NCBI GenBank assembly: GCA_965279165.1
Contig: OZ257140.1
Span: 2,108,001 to 2,172,000 of the forward strand
Length of the DNA stretch: 64,000 nt
Origin: JBAYIE01 sp965279165
GTDB taxonomy: Bacteria > Bacteroidota > Bacteroidia > UKL13-3
Reading direction: 5' to 3'
The notes under the pieces are model-generated. The model saw only the letters and a list, made by a program, of their open reading frames with translations. It made no database searches and was not told the origin of the DNA. Positions 50,901 through 60,170 of this stretch are shown one piece after another. A program made the translations under genes and the position numbers. Each line of letters begins with the position of its first letter. The stretch's first letter is position 1.

Positions 50901-53900
50901 GAGGTTAGTCCCGGCGATACTTTTATAAACCCAACCAGAAATTGGGCAGGTATCATGCGTAAAATTGACAACAATGATTTTGAAGCAGCAAATATTGATT
51001 ATATCGAACTTTGGGTAATGGATCCTTATTTGTCGAATCCCAATCCGGCAAACAACGGAAAATTGTATATCAATTTGGGAAATATTTCGGAGGATATCCT
51101 ACGCGATAGCAGAAAGTCGGCAGAAAACGGAATACCCAAAACCGATAATATCAACGAACAATATGTGGATACTACAGCTTGGGCTAGAGTACCCCGAACT
51201 CCTATCATTAACTTTGCATTCGATGCGGATCCGGATGCAAGATTAAAACAAGATATTGGTTTAGATGGATTTGATATAAGTGGTGAACGTTCGCATTTCG
51301 ACACAGCTTATTTATCTAAGCTAATAAACAATTTTGGTACCGGATCTCAAGTTTATCAATCTGCTAATAACGATCCTTCAAGCGATAATTACCATTATTA
51401 TTTAGGAGATGATTACGATATAAGCAAGTATAATGTGCTACAGCGTTATAAAAAGTATAACCGCCACGAAGGTAACTCCCCAACCACTTCTACACCACCA
51501 ACTTCGGCAACCAATACGCCGGATGTAGAAGATATAAACCGGGATTATACCTTAAATGATATTGAAGAATATTTTCAGTATGAAATTGATATACGAAAAG
51601 ATCGATTAGTAGTAGGCCAAAATTTTGTAACCGATAGCGTTCGCCGTTCTAAAAAACTGGATAATGGAAAAGTGGAAGATGTAACCTGGTACCAGTTAAA
51701 AATTCCAATTCGCGAGTACCAGAAAAGAGTAGGTGAAATTATGGATTTTAAATCCATTCGTTTTATTCGGATGTTTATGACAGGATTTGAAAACGAACAA
51801 GTATTGCGTTTTGGTGCCTTGCAATTGGTTCGTGCCGACTGGAGAAAATACCAGGGAAATCTGGAAGCAGGTAAAGAAGGAAAGCCAAATGATGCTGCCG
51901 ATGATACCAAGTTTATTGTATCAACCGTAAACGTAGAAAAAAATCCGGCGTATAAATTGCCTCCCGGAATTCAGCGTGAAGTAGATTTCAGCTCACCGCA
52001 AAGTATCGAACAAAATGAGCAATCGCTTTCGGTTCAGGTTTGTGATTTAAATGATGGAGATGCTAGAGCGGTATTTAAAAATACACAAGTGGATTTACGT
52101 CAATATGGAAAGTTACGTATGTTTATCCACGCACAGGCAGAAGGACAGGTTATTAAGGATGATGACTTAACAGCCTTTATCCGTTTGGGAACAGATTTAA
52201 CCAACAACTACTATGAATTAGAAATTCCATTAAAGATTAGCACCAGTTCGGCAACCGACAGAGATGTTTGGCCAACCGCTAACGAAATGGTAATGACACT
52301 GGAGGATTTTATTGATACCAAAATTGAGCGTACCAATGCCAATTATCCTTTTACTGCACCTTATTTTAAACAAACCGCAAATGGTAAAATTACCGTTATC
52401 GGTTTACCCGATTTAAGTGCGGTAAAAGTGATGATGGTGGGTGTTAGAAATCCGAAAGCAAAACCCGGAGCTTCCGATGATGCCTTGTCGAAATGTGCCC
52501 AAGTTTGGTTTAATGAATTGCGCATGACCGAATTTAATAACCGGGGAGGATGGGCCGCTACCGGAATGGTTCAAGCTCAGTTGGCCGACTTTGGTAATAT
52601 GCAAGTTGCAGGAAATGTTTCAACAGTTGGGTTTGGTGGTATCGATAAAAAAATTCAGGAACGGAACATGGATGATAAATACCAGTACGATATCCAGTCG
52701 AGTTTTCAGTTAGGTAAGTTCTTCCCTAAGAAGGCAGGTTTGCAAATTCCTGTTTTTCTTTCCTATGGAAATACTGTTGTAAGACCTTATTACAATCCAT
52801 TAAATCCGGATACCAAGTTGCAGAAAGAAATAGACCAAACTACAGATGAAGACAGGAAAATCCGAATCAGTCAGGCTGCTGATGATTATACCACCAGACG
52901 AAGTTTGAATTTTACCAATGTTAGAAAAGAACGGATCAATAAAACAAAAAACCATTTCTATGATATCGAAAATTTCTCCTTGACTTATTCGTACAGCGAA
53001 ACATATAGGCGTAACCAAACGATGTCGTATTATATGATGCAAACCTATCAGGGTATAATTGGATATAATTACAATTTTGGTGCGAAGCCATGGGAGCCAT
53101 TTAAAAGAATTAAATCGCGGCATTTAACCTTAATTAAAGACATCAATATATTTTTCAAACCACAGTCGTGGGGAGCAAGAATGCAACTCGACAGAAGATA
53201 TGGTGTAACGATAAACCGCAACAATGATAATGTACTTACCATCATTGAACCACTCTATGATAAAATGTTTACCATGACACGTTATTATGAATTTGCTTAT
53301 GATTTCTCACGTGGACTTAAATTTACCTATAATGCAACAGCCTTGGCACGAATTGACGAACCTACAGGAAAAGTAGATGAGTCGACTCCGGAAAAGAAAG
53401 ATACCATTTGGGAAAATCTGAAAAAGGGAGGAAGGTTGATGCAATTTGATCAATCGGCAAGAATGAATTATGATATACCGATAAAGAAATTGCCATATTG
53501 CGATTGGATTACGCAAACGTCATATAATTACCAGGCAACCTATCAATGGAAGCAAGCACCACCGGCAGCTGATAGTTTGGGTAACACCATTTCCAATGCC
53601 AGAACACAATCGTTTAATGCCAATATGAATTTAAATATATTGTACAATAAATCGAAGTTTCTGAGGGGAATTAACAATGCTGCTTCGCAACGAACATCTA
53701 ATAATCCGACTAAGGATGACGCACAGAATGCAGGTGGTAGTGGAGACCAATCACCATTTGTTACCGTACCACTTCGATTATTGATGAGTGTGAAGAATGT
53801 AAGAGGTTCTTATACCCGAAACGACGCGACAACTTTACCCGGATTTAGTCCGAAACCACAATTATTTGGACAAAATTTTGATGAGGGCGCTCCGGGATTT

Positions 53901-55112
53901 GATTTTATTTTGGGTTTTCAAAGCAACAATTACCGTTATACTGCCGCAAAAAATGGTTGGTTGAGTAAAGATTACCGCATTACCAATTCAACCATGATTT
54001 CATTCAGTGAAAACATTACCGGTAATGCAACCATTGAACCGTTTACCGATTTTAGAATTGAAACCAATATCATGCGAAGTAAAACTATATCTTCAACTGT
54101 GGTGTTTCGTTTCGATTCCGCTACACAGGAATTTACAGATGTGAACCAACCAAATGAAACAGGTTCCTATTCGATCAGTTATAATATTTTCAGAACTACA
54201 TTTGATAAACAAACGGAAAGCATGTCGGCAGCATTCGAACAGTTCTCTGCCAACCGAAAAATTATTTCGTCTCGTTTAGCACAAAATCCGAATAGCCCGG
54301 GTGGTGGTATTGATACAGCAGGTTATTACGAAGGGTACAGTGGTTCTTCACAACAAGTATTAATACCGGCATTTTTGGCCGCATATGCCGGAAGCGATGC
54401 AAATAAAATTGGATTAACTGCCTTCCCTCAAATTCCGGATTTAAACTGGCGAATTACTTATAATGGATTGAGCAGAATGGAATGGGTTAAAACTTTTGCA
54501 AGCAATGTGCAGTTAAGTAATTCCTATTCTTCCACATTTACTGTGGCAAGTTTTCAAAGTATTTTACAGGATAGCTTAAGCCAAAATAGTTATACTGGAG
54601 ATTATAAACCACAATATCAAATTACCCAAATTTCGATTGTCGAAAGGTGGGGACCATTCTTGGGTATTGATATTTCGTTTATCAATAATGTATCTGTAAA
54701 AGTAGAGTATAAAAAAGATCGTACTTTAAATTTTAGTTTAGCAAATAGCCAGTTGAGTGAACAGTTAGGCGATGAAATAACTTTTGGAACTGGGTATAAA
54801 GTAAGTGGATTGTTATTGCCATTCAAAGGAGCGGGTGGCCGACGCTTGGTTTTTGAAAACGAGATTAATTTCCGACTCGATGTTTCGGTAAAATCAGTGG
54901 TAACCAATATACGTTACCTCGATAGGGTATCAACAGATCCGGTTCAAGGACAAACTATTTACACCGTGCGTCCAAATATCGACTACATGATTTCGAAACA
55001 ACTGATGTTGCGTATTTTTTATGATTACCGAAGAACTGATCCTAAAGTTTCGAGTTCATATCCAACCATTATCCAGAGTGGAGGATTTTCGTTGCGATAC
55101 ACCATTCAATAA
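47988..55112 (+). CDS. sprA: T9SS outer-membrane translocon protein SprA
   Basis: 2374 residues, close to SprA of Flavobacterium johnsoniae (about 2400). It forms the giant 36-stranded barrel through which T9SS cargo leaves and is needed for gliding in gliding species. The start is a TTG at 47988 that opens a signal peptide ('FSVTIAFLMGFISEATA'); no ATG serves. Family landmarks: an early plug-like region with 'PLKIGPKVFERIFGSGIVDIRPRGTAELIFQG', long barrel sections with 'LERAPDGLFDFYDGLTINSQQGRIFFPVVEPFG', 'AYLDDFENSESQIDLR' and a barrel end 'GGFSLRYTIQ'. Probably co-transcribed with ruvA. Its clients include the sorting-domain proteins at 5572, 12450 and 36692. No frameshift over 7.1 kb. Confidence 0.97.
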   Translation: MSSPSIKNISFSVTIAFLMGFISEATAIVLPAPNILPAFDFTFLLLPPDSNGADTGKVKLRYPVRDRKPYERTSSRNPFDLGEPSSVKNKYELDPESNSYNYSSNIGRQPYRLPASVSIKDQMKEDGNRQNNAYFRQRAQANNFASGSGIIPPLKIGPKVFERIFGSGIVDIRPRGTAELIFQGLFNTVRNPAFPPNQQTTGQFDFRQKIQLNVQGSIGDKLKVNINYDTEATFDFENQVKLDYSGKEDDIIRKIELGNVSLPLTSTLIRGSQSLFGVKTEMQFGKLKVTSIFTQQRGKTTETEITGGAQTTKFDIQSDNYDQNRHYFLSQFFRDNYDEWMKALPIVGSPIIINRVEVWVTNRSGSFNGSRDIVGFEDLGETNKRDNKGWAVNSQYRGPDNNSNSLYAYLSGKGVNPDTVRLRSSSNVQSELIGDQSSTGLQPISQFQMLSYARLLSANDFTVNTRMGYISLNQTLNNDDVLCVSFEYTLNGEIYRVGEFSTDIPQNQEKPNVLFLKMLKGPSLRPDLPIWDLMMKNVYSLGTYGIQQKDFKLSIIYADDPSGADLNYIPIQNEPALTGKPLIQVMNLDNVNTQLERAPDGLFDFYDGLTINSQQGRIFFPVVEPFGSYLQQKFASNPTKARYYCFFELYDSTRFAASQLPQYNKFFIRGTMQGQSSSEVSLNATNIPRGSVKVTANGAPLTENVDYTVDYNIGRVKILNTGLLNSGAVIRVSSESNSLFSVQQKTLVGTRLDYKMTDNVLFGGTVLYLNERPLTPKVNLGDEPISNLIIGLDGSYKSESRMLTKLVDKIPFIETKEKSQVTIAGEYAHLFPGVQSSLAQDGTAYLDDFENSESQIDLRLGNSWVLASAPQGQIDLIPEGNLLDNLAYGYHRGNLAWYSIATTFYAKDNFTPQHIKDDNDMLSDHRMRQVDVHEIYPNRQIQSGMPSNIPTFDLAFYPKERGPYNYNYLASEVSPGDTFINPTRNWAGIMRKIDNNDFEAANIDYIELWVMDPYLSNPNPANNGKLYINLGNISEDILRDSRKSAENGIPKTDNINEQYVDTTAWARVPRTPIINFAFDADPDARLKQDIGLDGFDISGERSHFDTAYLSKLINNFGTGSQVYQSANNDPSSDNYHYYLGDDYDISKYNVLQRYKKYNRHEGNSPTTSTPPTSATNTPDVEDINRDYTLNDIEEYFQYEIDIRKDRLVVGQNFVTDSVRRSKKLDNGKVEDVTWYQLKIPIREYQKRVGEIMDFKSIRFIRMFMTGFENEQVLRFGALQLVRADWRKYQGNLEAGKEGKPNDAADDTKFIVSTVNVEKNPAYKLPPGIQREVDFSSPQSIEQNEQSLSVQVCDLNDGDARAVFKNTQVDLRQYGKLRMFIHAQAEGQVIKDDDLTAFIRLGTDLTNNYYELEIPLKISTSSATDRDVWPTANEMVMTLEDFIDTKIERTNANYPFTAPYFKQTANGKITVIGLPDLSAVKVMMVGVRNPKAKPGASDDALSKCAQVWFNELRMTEFNNRGGWAATGMVQAQLADFGNMQVAGNVSTVGFGGIDKKIQERNMDDKYQYDIQSSFQLGKFFPKKAGLQIPVFLSYGNTVVRPYYNPLNPDTKLQKEIDQTTDEDRKIRISQAADDYTTRRSLNFTNVRKERINKTKNHFYDIENFSLTYSYSETYRRNQTMSYYMMQTYQGIIGYNYNFGAKPWEPFKRIKSRHLTLIKDINIFFKPQSWGARMQLDRRYGVTINRNNDNVLTIIEPLYDKMFTMTRYYEFAYDFSRGLKFTYNATALARIDEPTGKVDESTPEKKDTIWENLKKGGRLMQFDQSARMNYDIPIKKLPYCDWITQTSYNYQATYQWKQAPPAADSLGNTISNARTQSFNANMNLNILYNKSKFLRGINNAASQRTSNNPTKDDAQNAGGSGDQSPFVTVPLRLLMSVKNVRGSYTRNDATTLPGFSPKPQLFGQNFDEGAPGFDFILGFQSNNYRYTAAKNGWLSKDYRITNSTMISFSENITGNATIEPFTDFRIETNIMRSKTISSTVVFRFDSATQEFTDVNQPNETGSYSISYNIFRTTFDKQTESMSAAFEQFSANRKIISSRLAQNPNSPGGGIDTAGYYEGYSGSSQQVLIPAFLAAYAGSDANKIGLTAFPQIPDLNWRITYNGLSRMEWVKTFASNVQLSNSYSSTFTVASFQSILQDSLSQNSYTGDYKPQYQITQISIVERWGPFLGIDISFINNVSVKVEYKKDRTLNFSLANSQLSEQLGDEITFGTGYKVSGLLLPFKGAGGRRLVFENEINFRLDVSVKSVVTNIRYLDRVSTDPVQGQTIYTVRPNIDYMISKQLMLRIFYDYRRTDPKVSSSYPTIIQSGGFSLRYTIQ

Positions 55113-55867
55113 TTATGAAGTGAGTTATAAGATATAAGATATGAGTTATAAGATATAAGTGGTGGCTAGTGGATTGTTCTAGATTCTGCATCATAAAAAC
55201 AAGGGGTAAGAGGTAGTTTTTACAAGTTGGAACCACCCCGAGATTAAACCTTGAAAGGGTGCTGTTATTATAACTACAAAAGGAAAAGCAAACTAAACCC
55301 TGAAAGGGTGACATTATTGTTCGATTAACTCGAAACAAATTCTTTAACCGCAAAGATGCGCAAAGGTTAACGCAGAGAACGCAGAGTTTTTGAAAATGAT
55401 TTTAGGTTGGCATAAAGCCAAAATTGAAGTTCATGTTTTAAAGTTGCTTCAAACTAAATGCTGATCACTGAGTGCTGACCACTCTTTTTAGCCACAGATT
55501 ACACAGATTGTTAAAATAATATTCCTAGTTGGCATGAAGCCAAGGGAATCACCTATGCGTTAAAAGTAAACTAATAGATCAATGAACCGTGAACTGAAAA
55601 CCGTGAACTGATCACTGACTGCTGACCACTTTTTTTAGCCACAGATTACACGGATTCCACAGATTGTTTTTGAAAAGAAAATGAAAATTTTTAACCACAG
55701 AGACACAGAAGTAATTATTCGTTTGGCATAAAGCCAAAATAGGTGCACATGATATTAAATAATGACTATTGACTATTGACCACTGACAAATGACTTTTCT
55801 TCTGGTCTTAAAATACAAATAAAGGACTTAATGAGCATGTTTCCCAAAAACACTTAGCACTAAAACA
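55113..55867. repeat. 755-bp repeat island, inverted relative to the 40-kb island
   Basis: No gene seen. Heptads of type TGAGTTA/TAAGATA (55121-55162) begin 9 bp after the sprA stop. Then follow two hairpins of the ACCCT-GAA-AGGGT type next to CATTATTG, the 'TTAACGCAGAGAACGCAGAG' module, and palindromes TTGGC-N5-GCCAA at 55407, 55529 and 55723. Heptads of types CGTGAAC and TGACTAT (55764-55797) lie further right. The module order is the reverse complement of the block at 40158-40535. Confidence 0.85.
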
Positions 55868-57709
55868 CTACTCTACCGTAACCGATTTAGCTAAATTTCT
55901 TGGTTGATCTACGTTACATCCCCTCATTACCGCAATATGGTATGATAACAGTTGCAATGGAATGGTAGCAAGAAGAGGTAACATACATTCTTCACAAGCA
56001 GGAATATAAATTACATAATCCGAATGTTCTTTGATATGCTCGTCGCCTTTGGTTGCAATGGCAATTACTACTCCTTTACGTGCACGTACTTCTTGGATAT
56101 TGCTAATTACTTTTTCGTAATTGCTGTGTTGGGTTGCAATTACAACAACCGGCATTTCTTCGTCGATTAAGGCAATCGGGCCGTGTTTCATTTCAGCAGC
56201 AGGATAGCCTTCGGCATGGATATAGGAAATTTCTTTTAACTTTAATGCTCCTTCTAATGCAATTGGAAAGCCATATCCTCTTCCAAGATACAATGCATTT
56301 TTTGAGTCTTTAAATTTCTCGGCGATACTTTTGATATAGTCGTTTGATTTCAATGTTTGTTCGACTTTAGCCGGAATGGTTTCCAGTTCGATCAACAATT
56401 CACGTAAACGTTTGGATGTAATGGTGCCTTTTTTCTGGGCAATAGAAAGTGCCATAACCAACAACGCTGTTACCTGTGCCGTAAATGCTTTGGTTGAAGC
56501 CACACCAATTTCAGGACCGGCATGCGTGTAGGCTCCTGCATCGGTAATGCGTGGAATTGACGAACCAACTACATTGCATATGCCAAATATGGTAGCACCT
56601 TTGCTCTTCGCTAATTCGAGTGCTGCAAGCGTATCTGCTGTTTCGCCACTTTGTGAGATAGCAATCACAAAATCCTTTTCATTAAGCACAGGATTTCGGT
56701 AACGGAATTCAGATGCGTATTCTACTTCAACAGGAATTCGGGCAATATCTTCAAATAAATATTCACCAACCAAACCGGCATGCCATGATGTTCCACAACC
56801 AACAATAATAATCCGGTTTATATTTTTAAGCTTGTCCTCAAACTGATCGATACCTGCCATGGTAATTGCAGCCTGATCAATATGTATCCTTCCCCTGAAT
56901 GAATCCAGAATTGAACGCGGTTGTTCAAAAATTTCTTTCATCATAAAGTGATCGTAACCGCCCTTTTCAATACTTTCCAGATTTACTTCCAGTTCGTGTA
57001 TATAGGGTGTTTTAACAATATTATCGATGGTTTTTATGGTAAGTTCTTTGCCATTTATAATCGCAATTTCCCCATCATTCAGGTAAATTACATTTCTGGT
57101 ATATTCTACAATCGGTGTTGCATCTGAAGCAATAAAATGTTCGTCTTCTCCAACACCAATTACCATCGGACTACCTTTACGTGCACCAATTAAATAATTC
57201 GGATCGTTTTTAGAAAGGATTACTATGGCGTATGCCCCAACAACTTGGGTTAATGCCATGCGAACTGCTTCTTCGAAAGTGATTTTGTTTTTGGTAAAAA
57301 TCTCTTCGATTAAATGGATGAGTACTTCGGTATCGGTTTCACTCTTAAACGAATGTCCTCTTTCAATTAAGGCCTTTTTAAGCGAAGCATAGTTTTCAAT
57401 AATGCCATTATGGATGATAGCAAAATCTCCATTTTGCGAAAGATGGGGATGTGCATTGAGATCGTTAGGTGCACCATGTGTGGCCCAGCGGGTATGCCCC
57501 ATGCCGGTAAAGGCGTGGGTATCTTTATCTATAACCGAAGCTTCGAGTTCAGAAACTTTACCGCTTTTTTTATAAATATTAAGTTCTTTTTTATCGGTTA
57601 AAAGTGCAACCCCGGCACTGTCGTAACCTCGGTATTCAAGTCGCTTAAGACCTTTAATAATAATTGGATAGGCTTCACGATGCCCTAGATAAGCTACAAT
57701 TCCACACAT
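55868..57709 (-). CDS. glmS: glutamine-fructose-6-phosphate aminotransferase (isomerizing)
   Basis: 613 residues. Makes glucosamine-6-phosphate for peptidoglycan and LPS. The N-terminal class II glutaminase has nucleophile Cys2 ('MCGIVAYLGHREA'), 'GHTRWATHGAPNDLNAHPH' and 'IHNGIIENY'. Two SIS sugar-isomerase domains follow ('GCGTSWHAGLVGEYLFE', 'ISQSGETADTLAAL', 'LGRGYGFPIALEGALKLKEISYIHAEGYPAAEMKHGPIALI'), and the end 'LAKSVTVE' is conserved. It is last in the minus-strand run of four genes, 15 bp after the DAHP synthase gene. No glmS ribozyme is expected or seen in the short upstream gap. Confidence 0.97.
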   Translation of the reverse strand: MCGIVAYLGHREAYPIIIKGLKRLEYRGYDSAGVALLTDKKELNIYKKSGKVSELEASVIDKDTHAFTGMGHTRWATHGAPNDLNAHPHLSQNGDFAIIHNGIIENYASLKKALIERGHSFKSETDTEVLIHLIEEIFTKNKITFEEAVRMALTQVVGAYAIVILSKNDPNYLIGARKGSPMVIGVGEDEHFIASDATPIVEYTRNVIYLNDGEIAIINGKELTIKTIDNIVKTPYIHELEVNLESIEKGGYDHFMMKEIFEQPRSILDSFRGRIHIDQAAITMAGIDQFEDKLKNINRIIIVGCGTSWHAGLVGEYLFEDIARIPVEVEYASEFRYRNPVLNEKDFVIAISQSGETADTLAALELAKSKGATIFGICNVVGSSIPRITDAGAYTHAGPEIGVASTKAFTAQVTALLVMALSIAQKKGTITSKRLRELLIELETIPAKVEQTLKSNDYIKSIAEKFKDSKNALYLGRGYGFPIALEGALKLKEISYIHAEGYPAAEMKHGPIALIDEEMPVVVIATQHSNYEKVISNIQEVRARKGVVIAIATKGDEHIKEHSDYVIYIPACEECMLPLLATIPLQLLSYHIAVMRGCNVDQPRNLAKSVTVE

Positions 57710-57724
57710 AATGAACCAAAAATA

Positions 57725-58756
57725 CTATAAAGTTTGAAGTTTCAAAAAACTCGATTCAGATTCGGGTGATTTATGCAACAATTTAAGCATTGGATGCAAT
57801 GAATCAAGCAAATTGGTAAAGGCATCAAAGCTTAGTGCCTGTTTCGAATCCGACAACGCTTTCTCCGGATTGGGATGAATTTCAATGATTAAGCCATCGG
57901 CACCCGCAGCAGCTGCAGCCAATGATACCGGTAATACCCGAGAAGCAGCGCCGGTACCATGACTAGGATCTGCAATAATTGGTAAGTGACTTAACTCTTT
58001 TATCAAAGGGATAATTCCAATATCCATCACATTTCTTGTATCCGGATCAAAACTGCGAATACCCCTTTCACACAAAATAACCTTCTCATTACCTCCGCAT
58101 AATATATATTCAGCAGCAAGCAACCATTCTTTGGTTTTGGCCTGCATCCCTCTTTTTAATAAGATGGGTTTGTTTATTTTACCCAATTCATTTAACAAAT
58201 GAAAGTTTTGCATATTCCGGCTGCCAACTTGTAAGATATCGGCATATTGATAAACTTCATCTAGAAACTGCAGATCTAAAATTTCTGTTACCACCAACTG
58301 GTTATGTTTGTAGGCCGCTTTTCTAATTAATTCAAGCCCTTGTTTGCCTAATCCACGGAATGAGTAAGGCGAAGTTCTCGGTTTATAAGCCCCGCCACGC
58401 ATCATACGGATACCCGAATTTTGAAGGAATGCGGCTGTGGTAAAGATTTGTTCTTCATTTTCTACCGAACATGGTCCGGCTATGATATTAAAATGAGGAG
58501 AACCAATTTGTACTTCTTTTATAGCAAAGGATGTATGGTCGGTAAATTGTTTGCTTGCAAGTTGGTAAGGCGTATCAACAAGAAAAATTCCTGCAATAAT
58601 GCTTTCAAATGGTGTAAATATATTTTTGTCGGTTTCATTGCTAACCACCAATATATTTTTACCCGGAACAGCATGACAGGTGTTTTTGCTTTTTCTAATG
58701 GCCTCCATGAGCGAAGACCATTTGTTTTGGTCGGATGTGTTTAGTTCGAGTATCAA
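57725..58756 (-). CDS. aroF: 3-deoxy-7-phosphoheptulonate synthase (AroA I-beta type)
   Basis: 343 residues. First step of the shikimate pathway, PEP + erythrose-4-phosphate to DAHP. N-terminal ~70 residues are a ferredoxin-like regulatory domain, then the KDPG-like barrel: 'FNIIAGPCSVENEEQIF', 'MMRGGAYKPRTSPYSFRGLGKQGLELI', 'ADILQVGSRNMQNFHLL', 'PILLKRGM', 'VILCERGIRSFD', 'PIIADPSHGTGAASRVLPVSLAAAAAGADGLIIEIHPNPEKALSD'. These are the metal and substrate residues of the I-beta class found in Thermotoga and Bacillus AroA. It sits 4 bp after the DUF4270 gene. Confidence 0.93.
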   Translation of the reverse strand: MILELNTSDQNKWSSLMEAIRKSKNTCHAVPGKNILVVSNETDKNIFTPFESIIAGIFLVDTPYQLASKQFTDHTSFAIKEVQIGSPHFNIIAGPCSVENEEQIFTTAAFLQNSGIRMMRGGAYKPRTSPYSFRGLGKQGLELIRKAAYKHNQLVVTEILDLQFLDEVYQYADILQVGSRNMQNFHLLNELGKINKPILLKRGMQAKTKEWLLAAEYILCGGNEKVILCERGIRSFDPDTRNVMDIGIIPLIKELSHLPIIADPSHGTGAASRVLPVSLAAAAAGADGLIIEIHPNPEKALSDSKQALSFDAFTNLLDSLHPMLKLLHKSPESESSFLKLQTL

Positions 58757-58760
58757 TCTA

Positions 58761-60170
58761 TTATTTTATAACAGTATAAGTAAGATTTAGTTTAAAACTG
58801 CCTAATCCTCTTTTTGTATCCAGAATTACCCTTTGCGCAGTAACCGGATTATCACCGGGAACCAACAAGTTTAAACCATAATTCAAATTTCGGTTGTTAT
58901 TTTGATATTCGTTAATGATATGTTGAATTTGTCGGGCAACATTGAAACGATAGGTTGTACCGGCTTCCAGGTATCCTCCATAATATTCAGGGGCAATAAA
59001 CTGATCCATAATAAAGTCATTCCTGCCTAGCGAATCCGACGACAATAACCGCAAATTGGTAGGCAAACTATGCAATGTACTTGTACTTCCGGATTGAACC
59101 GTAAAAATTAATTCTGCTCCGGTTACTGCTATTTTGTGGTCTTTTACATAATCAAACAAATGTGGAAATGTGATTCTGGTTTTTAAGCCGGTTGCCGGTT
59201 GCAAATAATTTTGATCGTAGTGATTGGCCGAAAATGCAGGCTGAATGGAAATGGAAGAATTATACCGATGGTAAAATTTATTGGCATGAACACTGTTTTT
59301 GTATAAAGGGAATTCAGCTCTTAATGAATCATTATAATAGATAACCAACGCTGTATTGGCAGTTCGGAAATTGATATAGGTAATACAACCCATACCAACC
59401 GGTAATTCTGATTCGCCCATTGTTCCGGAAGCAACAATTGCAAGTCCCTTAAAAGCATTTTTAAAATTGGTATTGTTCAGAAAATATCCAGATCCATTGG
59501 CATTAGGATCCATAAACCTATCCTTGAGTACAGGAGAATATTCATCCAGTCGGATTCGCAAGTGTGGTGGTAATGTAGTAGATATTGTTCCGGAGTTAAT
59601 GGTAACACTATCATCAATATTTTCAAAAGTTTTATTGTATTGTCCAATCAAATTTTGAGAGAAACCATAGTTGCGATTCGAAAAGTAGAACGAATCCGAA
59701 CTTTCAGATAGGTCTTCCGTTAATTCGTAAACATTGATTTTTTGTGGAATATTTAGCATGCCATAATAAGAAGTAGGAGTGGCAAAGGTGAGTTGCAAAA
59801 CAATAGAATCAATTTGAGGGGTACCTCCAAAATCAAACTGGTCGTATGGGAGGGCGTATTGCGTAATAATATGGCATTTGGTCTGCCCTAATTCAGGGTC
59901 ATTTAAATCGCCAAGCATATAATAAGAAAGCCTAGTAGTAGGAATCGAATCGTGTGTGGTAGTATAGGCTACTATGGTTGTGGTATCGTGGTAAGCAACT
60001 TCAAATGGATTTCGTTGGCCAACAAAATCGGCGCCAATTGAATTTTCCTTTTTCTCACAGGATGAAAAGGAGAGAGCAAAGAATAATAATAAAAAGAGAG
60101 CCTTGTTAGTTTTGTCTGCCCAACAAACTGTCGTACAATTCAATATATGCATCAACGTAGCCTTCTTCAT
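58761..60170 (-). CDS. DUF4270 outer-surface lipoprotein
   Basis: 469 residues. The lipobox is at 'LLLFFALSFSSCEKKENSIG', preceded by an unusually long 37-residue leader because the start codon lies 65 bp inside the GT5-like gene in a different frame; ATG 60152 is a second candidate. DUF4270 signs: 'IGADFVGQRNPFEVAYHDTTTIVAYT', 'YYMLGDLNDPELGQTKCHIITQYALP', 'IDSIVLQLTFA', 'VTGAELIFTVQSGS'. The family is Bacteroidota-specific, and its members usually sit between the glycogen-synthase-like gene and glmS, as here. Function unknown, but the context suggests surface glycan or envelope work. Confidence 0.85.
   Translation of the reverse strand: MKKATLMHILNCTTVCWADKTNKALFLLLFFALSFSSCEKKENSIGADFVGQRNPFEVAYHDTTTIVAYTTTHDSIPTTRLSYYMLGDLNDPELGQTKCHIITQYALPYDQFDFGGTPQIDSIVLQLTFATPTSYYGMLNIPQKINVYELTEDLSESSDSFYFSNRNYGFSQNLIGQYNKTFENIDDSVTINSGTISTTLPPHLRIRLDEYSPVLKDRFMDPNANGSGYFLNNTNFKNAFKGLAIVASGTMGESELPVGMGCITYINFRTANTALVIYYNDSLRAEFPLYKNSVHANKFYHRYNSSISIQPAFSANHYDQNYLQPATGLKTRITFPHLFDYVKDHKIAVTGAELIFTVQSGSTSTLHSLPTNLRLLSSDSLGRNDFIMDQFIAPEYYGGYLEAGTTYRFNVARQIQHIINEYQNNNRNLNYGLNLLVPGDNPVTAQRVILDTKRGLGSFKLNLTYTVIK

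Noticed and set aside
57710..57724. glmS ribozyme upstream of glmS.
   Set aside because: The gap is only 15 bp and the class is typical of Firmicutes; no ribozyme core is present.
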